64,000 nucleotides of DNA from Azolla caroliniana (lineage: Eukaryota; Polypodiophyta), in the NCBI GenBank assembly GCA_043228905.1, contig JBHGNT010000008.1, positions 8,432,001-8,496,000 of the forward strand. Reading direction: 5' to 3'. This document shows positions 1-16,555 of the stretch, piece after piece. The stretch's first letter is position 1, and each line of letters opens with the position of its first letter. A program made the position numbers and the translations under genes. The notes beneath the pieces are model-generated. The model saw only the letters and a program-made list of their open reading frames with translations. It was not told where the DNA came from and ran no database searches.

Positions 1-1732
1 ATATAGATGTAAGCATGTGACCGTTGTTTGTCTCTCATCACCCATTCATATCACGACCACAAACTCATGCATGTTTTGCTAGTGATTATTAACATGCAAT
101 TTATAGATCAGATACCTAAGGAGTCGAGATTAGAATAAAGAATGTAGTATGCATGCTCAACCATTTTACACGGTTTTACATTCATCCCAATTTGAGCATA
201 CACTTGCACTTTCAATCGATGAGCATAGTTTGAATGTTGTTTGCTTGAAGCTCAACGGCTTCATATATAGTAGAGATAGGGGAAGCATCAAAAAAGAGTT
301 TGAATAAAGATGGGATAAACATGAGGCCCACCTTTTATACTTTATAAAGTGTTCAAGGGGGTCACATTCGAAGAAAAAGCACAAGCTATTCGTGTCTCTA
401 TCTTAGAAGAGATAAGTTCGTATTCAACTTTGTCCTTCAAGTGGGAAAGTTTGATTCCACCATCATGTCATCTAAAGCTTGCTTTTTCCTTGAAAAAAGG
501 TTCTATCTAAAAGCATCCAACCATTGACAAAATTTGACTAGCACACATTATATTTTGCGAAACGAACAAGTATACATTTTGCCCTTCAAGACAAAAGAAA
601 CCATACAAACTACAAATATGAGAGGTTTCTGACAAAAAGCAACCCACAACTTTTTCAATTTTCTTTTTATGTCGATGACGAGGAAAATGGCTTGGCCCAA
701 ATATCAGCATGACACCCGTTGTTGCATTGCACCAAATAGTTATACCAACATATATATATATATATATGTATTAGGGTTAGATTTAGAATATTTAAGTATA
801 CACAGAAAACGTATGGTCATTGGAAAATCATAAGCAAGAATTGATTTTGGGTTCTACAAGCATAGCACAATCTAAGGATATTAATTGAAATGGATAAACT
901 CCAAATCTTTCTTGTCATCTTGTTTTTATCAATCTACCTCTCATGTGAGTTCAACCTAAGCAAGTTTGTGAAGGTAATTAATTACTTCTGTGAGACAAGA
1001 ACAAGCTTATAACAAGATATCCTAGCATGGCAACCAACACATATATAAATACATGTACATTTAAATCGATAATAGCTGTTGATGATTATCACTCATTTGC
1101 ATACTTTTATGATCCTTCCTCATGATTACCACTAATTTGCATGCTTTAGATGATTCTTCATCACAAGTATGTACAAGGTTTTGCCAATTTAAAAGACCTT
1201 CCCGCAATGGTTTTGATCATCTACCCTTGTCACATTGTGATTTATTCACAATACAAGTATGCAACATGTAATCATGAAATCTAATACTATTTTGCTTCTC
1301 ACTGTTCTGTTCAATTTTCATTGATAAAAGGCAATCATTATTTTATCATCATATCGTATTGCTAATCTCATCCATAAACATATGAGTAACACCTTGTTCC
1401 TTCTGACACTTTTGTTCTTCATTAGCACTTCAAATCAATACTTTCCGAATCCTTTGAGGTCTTCTTTACTAGGACCAATTTGGACAACCAAGCTTCAGGT
1501 TATATGCCTGACACACTTTTCACAATTAACATAAGTTGAATTGAACCCTGAGGCTCATGACAAGAAGACATTATACTCCATAAAAAACTGTCACCAATTC
1601 AGCGACCAATTTTATTATAGGATGATTCCTTTCTGAAAACATAGGAAAAAATATATATGAACAACTTTGAGAGCTTCCTTGTACATATGCATATATAGAT
1701 TTATTCCATAACAAAAAGCTTTGAGTCCAACC
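1..1732. other. AT-rich intergenic region without supported gene
   Basis: I find no conserved reading frame here on either strand. The open frames are short and low-complexity. A short (TA)n run lies near 748-768. The right end is the 3' flank of the minus-strand RraA-like gene, so its transcript end should fall here. No transposon termini were recognised. Confidence 0.6.
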
Positions 1733-2236
1733 TCAAAGCTTGGATAGTCTTTTGTCAGAAATGATGATTCCATCGTTATCCACATAGCACCATTCGCCCG
1801 GAGCTATTCTAACACCCCCAACACTGACAACGACATTCGTAGAACCTTCCCCTTTCTTCGAGCTTTTAAGCGGGTGGGATGCAAGGGCTCTAACCCCGAT
1901 CTCACATTCATTGATCTCATCCACATCACGGACACATCCATTCACGATGATCCCCGCCCAACCATGGTTTTGTCCGATTGCGGCCAAATTACCGCCCAAG
2001 AGGGCACACCTCAGGCTTCCTCCTCCATCCACAACGAGTACTTTCCCTTCTCCATCTCGCTCTAAGGCATTCCTCACCAACACGTTGTCTTCGAACACTT
2101 TTACGGTCTCGATCTGTCCCGAGAAGTGGTGGCTCTTCCCAAATGATCGGAAGGTCGGTGGGAGGATCCGAATGTTGCCCGTGGCTATCTCGTTCATGTG
2201 TTCATCGCAAAGATCTGTCGTAGCTAGCTTTGCCAT
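1733..2236 (-). CDS. RraA-like protein / putative 4-hydroxy-4-methyl-2-oxoglutarate aldolase
   Basis: This is a 167-residue protein from a single uninterrupted frame, MAKLATTDLCDEH to DKRLSKL. In plants this family has about 160-170 residues and is annotated as RraA-like or HMG/CHA aldolase (divalent-metal aldolase; related bacterial proteins bind RNase E). Family features seen: the N-terminal ATTDLCDEH block, the central glycine-rich LLGGNLAAIGQNHGWAGIIV segment and the following NGCVRDVDEI, where the family's catalytic Arg and Asp lie, and the C-terminal GEWCYVDNDGIIIS block. Length and motifs look complete. The ATG follows an acceptor-like 'aacag' about 13 nt upstream, which suggests a 5'UTR intron. 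The family call is firm; the substrate in this plant is not known from sequence. Confidence 0.92.
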   Translation of the reverse strand: MAKLATTDLCDEHMNEIATGNIRILPPTFRSFGKSHHFSGQIETVKVFEDNVLVRNALERDGEGKVLVVDGGGSLRCALLGGNLAAIGQNHGWAGIIVNGCVRDVDEINECEIGVRALASHPLKSSKKGEGSTNVVVSVGGVRIAPGEWCYVDNDGIIISDKRLSKL

Positions 2237-2962
2237 TCCAATTATCTGTTACTATAATGTAAACAAATATAACATGAGTCAATATACCGACCTCAATATA
2301 GCATTGAACATTATGTTTGTTTTTACACCAAAAACTGTTAGATGATGAAAAACATAATGAATCAGAAAGTCATGACATCCATTTTACATACAACACAATT
2401 AGATTGACAAAGTGAAAACATATACAGATTGGCAAAAATATACCATAATGACAATGTTCAATACATCAATGTTTAGATTATCGGCAATATATACACATTA
2501 TAACAATGTTCGATACAACAAATACATGAGAAAATGATAACAATCGAAGGTTCAATATATGGTGGCTTCATTTTGCATATTGAAACCCAATGGGTGTTGC
2601 AACCTCATAATAGTGTGCACTGTATAGCTTTCCAATTTACTTTGAAACCTAGTAAAACATATTTAAAACTTAATGAGCATTCTCATAGAAAACATCGATC
2701 AATTTCTTCAATCAACATAGGTCCTAAACCCTATCCCCCGCCCCCAGCTTTTGATAACAGATTTCTCATGAGAAAGCCCTAATTTTGCTCCACATGAATA
2801 TTTTCACCAAAAACCCATGTGATAACAGGTTTCGAATGAGAAAAACCTAAAAGTTGCCTCCTACTATGTGTAGAACTCACATCAATCAAGATTCAATACT
2901 ATTTCTTTCATGCAAAGAAAGACAAAAAGAAACCCAATTCCATGAAAAGCAAAGAAAGAATT

Positions 2963-3017
<55 letters not shown>

Positions 3018-3230
3018 GTGTTACAAACCTTAGTTGTGTTTTGCTGTTTCTTTGTGAAGACCAAGCAAAGGGCATATAGAGATGGAACCAAAGACTGTGT
3101 TAAAACAAAAAACGGAAACCCTAAAAGCAAAGAAGGATGGAAAAAGCTACTCTGGCCGCATACCAATTCCAGAAGACCCCAAATTGGCAGCGAAAATAGA
3201 GTGACAAGGAATAATATGTTGTTGTTGTGA
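2237..3230 (-). other. Inferred 5'UTR intron and leader of the RraA-like gene
   Basis: Reading on the minus strand, a leader-like stretch (about 3025-3200, containing AGGGTTTCCG) ends in a donor-like AAG|GTTTGT near 3026. An acceptor-like AACAG lies just before the start codon. This is the usual layout of a plant gene with an intron in the 5'UTR. It is inferred from splice-like sites only. Forward-strand frames here are not conserved. Confidence 0.45.
2967..3013. repeat. (GA)n microsatellite
   Basis: Uninterrupted AG dinucleotide run of about 46 bp. On the gene strand it is a CT run just inside the inferred 5'UTR intron of the RraA-like gene, close to the donor. CT/GA runs near plant leaders can affect expression, but nothing here proves that. 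Confidence 0.95.
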
Positions 3231-3254
3231 GCCGAGGCACACATGAAGACACAT

Positions 3255-3720
3255 CCTTATCTTGACTTGACCCCACGCTAGTCCGCCCTACTTCACTTGA
3301 CCTAAGATAGCCCAATAATGCCTTGACCCAAGGGTTGTTAGTTGTCCGTTCACCTTGACTTGACCCGAGACTCAGATGTTGTCATATGCCCAAACATGCC
3401 TTGACCTGGGGTTGTCAGTTGTCCATTCAACTTGACTTGACCCGAGACACAAATGTTGTCATCTGCTCAAACATGCATTGACCCAGGGTTGTAGTTATTC
3501 GTCCATCTTGACTTGACCCGACACATAGATGTTGTTGTCCACCCAAAATAACTTGACCGAAGATACATAGTTTTTGCCTAAACTTGACTTGACCTCATAT
3601 ACAACATTGTCCCCCCAAACTTGACTTGACCTCAAAATAAATCATTTCTCTCCATTGTTGACCTTGGACACAATGTTTGCCCAACTTGATTTTACCTTGG
3701 TTATAAAGTTCTCTGCACAA
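3255..3720. repeat. Degenerate minisatellite built on CTTGACTTGACC
   Basis: The core CTTGACTTGACC recurs many times. The clearest part (about 3320-3545) has a unit of roughly 75-78 bp. Each unit reads from 'CCTTGACC' through a TTGT(C)AGTTGTCC segment, CTTGACTTGACCCGAGAC and GTTGTCAT to CAAACATG. At least three units are recognisable; outer copies decay. It lies between the two genes, in the upstream flank of the RraA-like gene. Confidence 0.8.
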
Positions 3721-4141
3721 GCCCAACTTGAATCTTAGGTATAGAGTTGTCCACCTAACCTAACTCCGACAAAGAGTTTGTTTGTTCCAATCTCCCCCCA
3801 ACATTGGAGTTTTGATTTTCCTCCACGGTAACCCATGGGTTTATTTGTCCTCCCTTTCTGAGAAAATTCTATGGCAATCACAAACTGAGGTGGTGCATGG
3901 GAGATGATCCTTCGGTCATTCAAGTTGGTTAAGTGTAATGAGAACATAGTGACTCGATAAAGAGTAATAGTTTGAACTTTGGACTCACAAAAGGTGTGCA
4001 CTCACCAATTTGAAAACAAAAGCTTATCGTTGTCCTATGGAATTCAACTATCCCACGTGTCATCATCTCTCTCTGGCCAAACTTCATGTTATTTTTCTTT
4101 TTAAGCTTCAAAAGAGCGATTAGAACAATTAGTTTGATTTC

Positions 4142-4361
4142 TCAATTTACATGAAAAGGTACAAGGTATAATGTGAAAAGGATAAGTAGAAATTATTCTT
4201 GTGATTAGCGAAATACTTATAATCAATTTATGTTCCTAATCTAATAAATTTAGTGTTGATTGCTCATTTTACATTAAAAGGTACAAGGTATAATGTGAAA
4301 AGGATAAGTAGAAATTATTCTTGTGATTAGCGAAATACTTATCATAAATTTATGCTCCTAT
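4142..4361. repeat. Direct duplication of about 100 bp, offset 121 bp
   Basis: Two copies (about 4142-4240 and 4263-4361) share a nearly identical stretch containing AAGGTACAAGGTATAATG and the following GTGATTAGCGAAATACTTAT. The right copy differs at a few positions. It lies downstream of the aminotransferase gene's stop codon. No coding potential. Confidence 0.85.
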
Positions 4362-4655
4362 TCTTGGACAATATACAAATTCAACACTAAAGGTAAGGCA
4401 AAACACAAAAAAACCAATAATAGGCCTTTCAAGATTTTGTTTATTCGAAATACGTTGCAATTATTTATCCAATTGGTTAGTAGAAATTATTACATTGCAC
4501 AACCAACAATTTTATGCATGGAATTAACCCAAGTAGCTATCAGTTGTTGAGTATGGAAAGAGATCATATTTGAGTTTTGATGCACCCCATAATTCTTCTT
4601 GTTCTTCAAGGCCCTTTAGCTTTATTGTTGTAATTTGTCAAAGGACTCTTTTTGG

Positions 4656-10087
<5,432 letters not shown>

Positions 10088-10189
10088 CTTCTTGTTCCTT
10101 TTTGTTGTATCAGGAATCAAAAGGAAACCCAGAAGCTCTCTGTTCCTCTGTTTGTTTGTTATTGTTGAAGGTGCCTCCTGGAGACCCCA

Positions 10190-10196
10190 TTTTATA
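10190..10196 (-). promoter_or_regulatory. TATA box candidate of the ALD1-like gene
   Basis: TATAAAA on the minus strand, about 100 nt upstream of the proposed ATG at 10087-10085. This spacing fits a leader of about 70 nt and supports that ATG as the first one used. Promoter activity is inferred from position only. Confidence 0.5.
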
Positions 10197-13010
10197 CACA
10201 TACACACACATACACCCATCAACACCACCCCAAGTTTGCATTAAACCACATGTTTCCATCATCTTCACACACACACATTCCTTTCTTCTTTCTTTTTTAG
10301 CCTCCTTATAAAAAATTAGGGGGGGAGGGGGGGGGAGCTTAGTTCTTGTGCTCCATTACTTCATAAAGGTCTCTCTTTAGGTGAAAACACACAATTTTAT
10401 TAATAAATGTGTGTGAAAAATGCTACTTACAATGGGTGTCACAATAGAGTATGGTTATGTGTGTGTGCGCGCGTGCGCGACTTGTGCCTTCCACACTCTT
10501 GGAGGTGCTTGCCAACCAACCTCTTCCCGCGTCTCTTTCTTCCTCTCCACTCTGGCTCCTCCGCTTCAAGCTTCATTGTAACATCCTCATTGAACCTCGT
10601 CCCATGTTTACTAGCATCCATGTGCTTAAATTTGTCCTTTGACACATCTTTTGGTACGCACATCTGTTGTCTGTGTCCTACACCACATGCTGCATGTGTA
10701 TGCCCAACTAACTTACAACTTCATGAGCCCCCTGAAGGAGTGAGTTGATGAAGACATCTAAACTATTACTTGATCATTGACAATGTCCTATATCTCTTTC
10801 TCTCTCATTGGGGTCAATGGTCACATTAATCGGTCATAACATTGAGATTTGAACCCAAGTTCAATCCTCGACTCCATTCCATACATCATAATTCAATATC
10901 CTTTGGAAATCAATAGAAGCTAATCATTGCCTTAGGAGTTCTCACCATTGGCGACCTAGGAGATGTGATAGGTCGACCCATTAAACATTTTCATTAGTGC
11001 ATTCATTTAGCTATAGGTAATGTGCATTTAATTGTTGGAATGGAATGAGTATAGCTTGCATCTTTGCATTGTATTGTTTGGGCTTAACTTATGTCTAAAG
11101 GGATGATTAGTACAACCATCATGAAATTGATCAAACTTTGCTTACATAGCATTAGAAATTCAAGAAGCATGCTTGGTTATGTTCTATGCTACTTATGCAT
11201 ATGATTGGTCAAAATTAGGTTCTTGATGACATGACAAATTAACTTTGGGCACATTAGGTACCTTAAAACAATCATGCAAGGCTATAATGTTTTTTTAAAA
11301 CGAATTAAACAATGTATTATATTATGGTAATTTCTCTTTTTGCGGTTTTCTTTCTAGCTCCTTTAATTATCACAATACGCTTCAATGGCATTTCCATACT
11401 TTTTGTATCAATGTAATGAATCTTGTAAAGCTATTACATCTTGTATAAATGGGACTCTTGTAAACTATTTACATTTAAAAAAAAACTTGTGCTCCATGAG
11501 TCCATAAAGGCATTACAATGCTTTTAGATTCTTCTTTAGCACGCACTTTGTTTTTATTTTTATTTTGCGAAGGGTTGCTAATTATATGTGAAAGTATGCA
11601 TCATTAGCAATATAGAAGACGAGATGGATCTTAATTCCAAACATTGTCTTCAACATAATCTCTTTTTCTCACAAAAGTTAGTATTCACATGTTCTTACAT
11701 CCAACATTGGTTAGTAGTAAGGGGGAGGAGATAGAGAGAAAGAAAGATATATTAACGTCATCTAAGACCAACATTGGTCCATGAGACAATTGATTACAAT
11801 CCTTGTTGTAAAATACTTAGCATAAAATTCGTATTTTAAGTATTCTACAAGTATTCTAACTTTTTAAAAAAAATACTTAGAATATGTATTTTATAGATAA
11901 AATACGTTAAATACTTAGAATACTTGTAAAATGCGTTATATACTTCTTAAAATTTAAAGATTTTTTTTAAAATTTTTTTTTGAAATGATAAATACTTCTT
12001 AAATACATAGAATACATCAAAATTTAAAAAACAACAGTTCTAAAACGTAGAATACTTCAGAGTATTCTAAAATGAAGAATAACAACTAAGATTACAATTT
12101 ACAATAATGGTATGTGTACCCAATCATTGAAAATAAAAATAATAGTTTTGGTGTGGTATAAAAATGTTATGGGGTGTAGCATGTTCTATAATGGAAATGG
12201 ATGTGTGTTGAGAGTCTATATTAGTTCATTTCCATCCAAGTCTCTCAAAAAAGGGTAGGGGGTGAAGGGTTTCAATGTAGGTCTAGCACGTGGTCTCAAT
12301 GTAAATGGTATCTCGACCATAGGTTCTAGGTGTAACTCATGTTCCCTTATTTTCTTAATTCTTTCTACATGATAATGAGTCACTTTGAAGCCCGATATTT
12401 GAGGGTGTTTTGTTGCCCATTGGTTTTTTGCTTCTACAAGGGAGAGGCCAAATGGTACAAGTGTGTTCGCATTCACTGTTTCCCTGTCTCTGTAAACATT
12501 TAGTGGTTATATGTTAGTGAATATTAGAAAAGTTATGATTAACATTTTATAGCGTATTCGATATATGTTGTTTTAACTCTACAGTATACCTACCTAGTGT
12601 CTTTATGTCCGAGGTATCCAATAATTGGGAGAGGGTGGGAGAGGGTCCATGTTGAATACGATGATATAATGGATGTATTCACATTATCCCATTGTACAAA
12701 CTAGTATAGGCTAATTTTGTGAATAGCACAAAGGGCAGTTGCCCTAACTTGGTTAGTATATAACAAAGTTTGTAACCTACTTTGAAGATGATGTTGCCGT
12801 TATTCTTGTAACTGACATTTTTGAATAATACAATGTATTCTATTGTGCCTCTCAGTTTCCCTCTCTCTCCCTCCTTTGTTGCATACTAATGTTAGACTCT
12901 TGCAAATTGTCTTTGTTACGTCTGTTCTTTGTGCCACATCCATCATTTGTTGTCCTTTAGCATAAAATGTTGTGTTTCAGACTCTTCCATTGACAACCAT
13001 GTCCCCTACC
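10197..13010. other. Intergenic, AT-rich, no supported gene
   Basis: Only short unsupported frames occur here. Sub-features: G-rich runs at 10320-10336, GT-rich stretches near 10455-10480, and a block at 11815-12070 made of imperfect copies and inverted copies of TACTTAGAATAC in A/T-rich DNA. An 86-residue minus-strand frame at 12216-12476 has no family features I recognise. Between 12790 and 13012 the sequence resembles a decayed Copia LTR end followed by a primer-site-like TTGGTATTAGAAC near 13013; this is weak. Confidence 0.5.
11815..12070. repeat. A/T-rich array of TACTTAGAATAC-like words in both orientations
   Basis: The words AATACTTAGAATAC, AGTATTCTA and close variants recur about ten times and alternate in orientation, so the block can fold on itself. 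It may be part of a miniature inverted-repeat element, but no termini or target duplication are clear. Confidence 0.5.
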
Positions 13011-13232
13011 ATTGGTATTAGAACGAGGTTCGTGATGTTGGTCGACCTTTTGCTTCTACAACATTAGCACTTCAATCCACTCGTCAAAGACTTCACACTC
13101 ACTGCATCTTTCTTGAACATAATCTCCAAGATTTCAATCCAATTGAAATCTATTGTCTGGCAACTGTAGATCTGCATTTTGTGAGAGGAAGAAGCACTTT
13201 GCCAAGTTCGTGCTCAATCCAGCTAGATCATA

Positions 13233-13520
13233 TCTTGAGAATCAAACTCAACTTCCCCAAGGTGTGAACACATCCTAAGACCACAAGTGTGTGGACACAC
13301 CACTACCACTATGTAGCATAACTAATGTGTCATAAGACTTAACTTCTATGACACATAGTTAGTAGGTAGTTAAGTTCTGTCCTCTTTCCCAAGAGTTAGG
13401 CGTAGTAAGAGAGAGTACAGAGAAGGTGACCATATAGGCATCTTCTCCCTTCATTTGTAGTTATTGGTTATTGCTTTCTTGTGAATACAATTTTCTAGTT
13501 TTTTCTATCTATCCTTGTCG

Positions 13521-13610
<90 letters not shown>

Positions 13611-13656
13611 CACGTCTTCATTCCACTGCACAGAATCATACATTCGATTATTTACA
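13233..13656 (+). mobile_element. Diverged Copia LTR related to the Copia-C family
   Basis: The start (TTGAGAATCAAACTCAAC), the central CTATGACACATAG segment, the CT run and the end TTCCACTGCACAGAATC...TTTACA match the Copia-C LTR in order. It is followed directly by the primer-binding site. After about 13670 no gag is readable, so it is a 5' LTR of a truncated element. The CA microsatellite expanded inside it. Confidence 0.75.
13520..13608. repeat. (CT)n(CA)n compound microsatellite
   Basis: Short CT run followed by about 35 CA repeats inside the diverged Copia LTR. It creates a spurious His-Thr frame that is not a gene. Confidence 0.95.
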
Positions 13657-13668
13657 TGGTATCAGAGC
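13657..13668 (+). promoter_or_regulatory. Primer-binding site (initiator Met tRNA type)
   Basis: TGGTATCAGAGC directly follows the LTR end TTTACA. This is the standard plant Copia minus-strand primer site, complementary to the 3' end or an internal part of initiator tRNA-Met. Confidence 0.85.
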
Positions 13669-13826
13669 AATGTTGAAGAAATGGGTTGCAGAAGATTGTT
13701 GAGGACCTGTATATTAGTGTACAACAAACGACATAGAAAAACTGAATAGGAATATTCAAGCTCAAGATGATAAGAAGCAAGGAAAACAAGGTTAAGCTCT
13801 AATGGAAACTTTGTATTTCTCTTTCG

Positions 13827-13861
<35 letters not shown>

Positions 13862-14497
13862 TATACAATGTTACAGTTGGGATAATATACTCAAGCCCTA
13901 ACTTAAGAACGTGTTCACACTTAAGGATACTATTTGGAAGGAGTCGGTCTTTTATGCCAACAAACTCCCGTAAAAGGGTTACTCTTCCTATGTATACAAA
14001 TAATTGTATATAATTAGTTGGGGTTATCTCCCCCGTGAACCTAGATTATAAATTTAATCTAAAGTTACAAATGTATACATACAAGGCAATCAACATTTGG
14101 GCGAATTTGCAGAGGTAACATTGGGATCTAGCCTAATTTAGCTAGTCATCCGGATGGTACGTCGTCCGGGTCGGCTTGTTTGGGTCAGTCGAATTGACTG
14201 GTTCAGATTGTCTTGCATACAAGTCGGCTCGTTCGTTCGTATTGGCTTGTGTCCGATTCCAACTCTTGGCCTCTAGTCGATTGTCTGCTTCCCACTCATG
14301 CTAGCACTTGTGCTCCTCATTGGATCCCCGATCTGTTTTTGGCTTTGTTCGCCTATCGATGTCTCCTCTCCAATTGGCATCCTTGCTTAGTGCTGTGACT
14401 TTAGCCTTTCAGATGTCCATCAACGTCAACTTTGCCTTTTTGGCTCGTCTTGACAGGCCGATCTTTGACTTACCTGTTGTGATTGTTTGTTCGGCTA
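13669..14497. other. Retroelement debris and unassigned DNA
   Basis: No readable gag-pol. A CT run lies at 13831-13858. From about 14140 the sequence turns GC-richer and contains GTCGGCTCG/TCGGCTTG words like those of the Copia-A LTR and coding DNA, so it may be decayed element sequence attached to the inverted LTR that follows. Confidence 0.4.
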
Positions 14498-14850
14498 TGT
14501 AGAAAATAAGATGTGGAAGCTTACGAGTTAACAACGCAGTTGGCTAGACCGAATGACAGACAACAGTTAGGAATACACAAAGAATGTGTGAGAGGGAGTA
14601 GACAACAAAAGTATATTTCAAAATAACAACGCTCTGTACATCAAAACGTGCTCAGTGAGCACTCTTTATACAAGTCCTCAAAAAGGACTCACAAAAGTAC
14701 TGACAAGTACTTCAATGCTCATAACTGAGCTATTGACACTGACTCCTAAAATATTCTCATTACTATGAATAGGAATATAGACACTAACGGCCCATCGACC
14801 TATCCCTCGGCCGACCAGCTGTCGGCTTCTTCAGCCTACTCTCATTAGTC
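14498..14850 (-). mobile_element. Inverted LTR of the Copia-A family (left arm of palindrome)
   Basis: Read on the minus strand this is the Copia-A LTR from the middle of U3 to its 3' end (CTTATTTTCTACA). It mirrors the plus-strand LTR at 14850-15187 along almost all its length. The beginning of the LTR (TGTTGAG) is missing. Beyond its 3' end there is no primer site, so it behaves like a 3' LTR or a broken copy. The two arms meet at the self-palindromic AGTCGACT (14847-14854). Confidence 0.85.
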
Positions 14851-15187
14851 GACTCGACTGAAGAAGCTGACAACTAGTCGGCCGAGGGTCAGGTCGATGG
14901 ACCGTTAGTGTCTATATTCCTATTCATAGTAATGAGAATATTTTAGGAATTAGTGTCAATAGCTCAGTTATGAGCATTGAAGTATTTGTCAGTCCTTTTG
15001 AGGACTTGTATAAAGAGTGCTCACTGAGCACGTTTTGATGTACAGAGCATTGGTATTTTGAAATATACTTTTGTTGTATGCTCTCTCTCTCACACACACA
15101 TTCTCTGTGTATTCCTAACTGTTGTCTGTCATTTGGTCTAACCGATTGTGTTGTTAACTCATAAGCTTCCACATCTTATTTTCTACA
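14850..15187 (+). repeat. Copia-A 5' LTR (5'-truncated)
   Basis: It matches the 3' LTR at 55599-55888 through TTCCTATTCATAGTAATG and TATAAAGAGTGCTCA(C/T)TGAGC, and ends in TTCTACA just before the primer site. The terminal TGTTGAG portion is lost at the palindrome centre. The GTATAAAGAG motif is the likely TATA box. Confidence 0.85.
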
Positions 15188-15199
15188 TGGTATCAAAGC
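15188..15199 (+). promoter_or_regulatory. Copia-A primer-binding site
   Basis: TGGTATCAAAGC follows the LTR end directly. It differs by one base from the usual TGGTATCAGAGC. The same variant occurs in Copia-B. Confidence 0.9.
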
Positions 15200-15277
15200 A
15201 CAAGGGTTGAGAATCCACTACTGCTGACAAAGGAATCAACACAAAGACGAAGAGCTTCTCTTTCAAACAAGAGGAAC

Positions 15278-16010
15278 ATGAACAAAGGTATGGGAAACTC
15301 ACTTTCAACGGAAAAACTCTAAAGGTACCACCAGAGCTGACACACAAAGACGTCCCAACTTGGGAGCAAGTAGCAAGCCGAGTTTTGTACTACTTTGGCT
15401 TGTGTGTCCATGATCAGATTCTCGGGTATGTAAGGGATTCAAAGTCAGCTCAAACAGGAGCTCAACAACGTTTGGCAGGAGGTATGTCAGTAATTGACTA
15501 CACCACAAAGATCAAGGAGATCCGCGATGCACTCGGCTCCATCAACATGATGGTGGAAGAAGACGAGATGGTGCAGATCTACCTTGGTGGGTGAGCTCAG
15601 AAATACGGACCGATTCGTACGACTATTTGCATGAGGGAGAAACTGCCGACATTTTTTGACTTGCAGTCGATGCTCTTGGTAGAGGAGAACCACACGAGTG
15701 TGTCGATGAGCATGCACCCTGACAACAAGATGATGTGCACGGAGACAGAGAGGCCCTGTGGTCATGGTGGATGCGGTGGATTGACACACAATGGAGGCGG
15801 TCGACATGAGCAGAACAAGAGGCATAGAGGAAGTGTTGACAGTAGTGGACCCTCCATGAGTAGGGGGAGTCAAGGTGGTGCTGGGAGTTGGCAAAACAAA
15901 GCTATCGACTGCTGGTATTGTGGTTGAAAAGGCCACAAAGAGAGCGAGTGCTGGAAGAAACAGGCTGATTCAGACAAAGCCGGATCAGACAGAGCTGACT
16001 CTAAGAGATG
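15278..16010 (+). pseudogene. Copia-A gag, degenerate
   Basis: It starts MNKGMGNSLSTEKL and then hits a stop where relatives continue with the LDRxxYASWxYKMHQYL block, so an internal deletion is likely. Later blocks are readable: WEQVASRVLYYF, a truncated DSKSAQTGAQ stretch, VIDYTTKIKEIRDALGSIN, DEMVQIYLGG, LQSMLLVEENH, and the zinc knuckle CWYCGxKGHKESEC near 15911-15952, which contains an in-frame stop. The product would bind element RNA and form the particle. It is not functional as it stands. Confidence 0.85.
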
Positions 16011-16017
16011 GCAACTC

Positions 16018-16554
16018 TTGCACTACATAGAAGGCTCAGGAGGAGCAGAAACTAGCCCAACCTTCGTCATGAAGCACAAGGCCAATTCGATGAAGATGCG
16101 CACCTCAAAGATGAACGAGGTGTGGTATGTGGATTCTAGAGCTTCCAACCACAAGGAGTGGTTCTCAAATCTAGAGAAGCCGGAACAACCAGGGGTTGTT
16201 GAAACCAGGAACGGCACCCCTAATCCCATCAGGCACATCAAAGACGTTCTCGTGATCCATGTCGGCCAAAAATGGAGGTTGAGGAACGTCCGGCACGTCC
16301 CAAAGATCACCAAGAACTTGGTGTCGGTTGGACAAATAGTCAACCATGGAATGCAGGTTCGGTGCACTCATCACAAGTGCTTCATTGAAGAGGAAGGCAA
16401 AATCATTGCGCAAGGGCGTCAAGAAGGGAGGATGTTTATCCTTGAGACAAATGATGTTGGCACTGCTATGTTTGCCAAAGGGCAAAAGGTTGAGTCGGAC
16501 ATTGACCTGTGGCACAAGTGGTTCGGCCATGTCAACTTCCCATTGGCTTCATGA
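16018..16554 (+). pseudogene. Copia-A protease remnant and GAG-pre-integrase region
   Basis: WYVDSRASNH replaces the expected aspartic-protease DSGASNH, so the catalytic loop has lost its glycine. The region continues through LVSVGQIVNHGMQV and GRMFILETND to the zinc-binding DLWHKWFGHVNF block. It ends in a stop just after it. Confidence 0.88.
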
Positions 16555-16555
16555 G

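Noticed and set aside
3255-3720. Regular repeats considered as a CRISPR array
   Set aside because: Units are degenerate and head-to-tail without unique spacers, and the genome is a plant.
12216-12476. 86-residue minus-strand frame
   Set aside because: No family features, no splice or promoter context; chance length in AT-rich DNA.
13471-13749. Open frame with a long His-Thr run
   Set aside because: It is a translation of the CT/CA microsatellite inside a Copia LTR.
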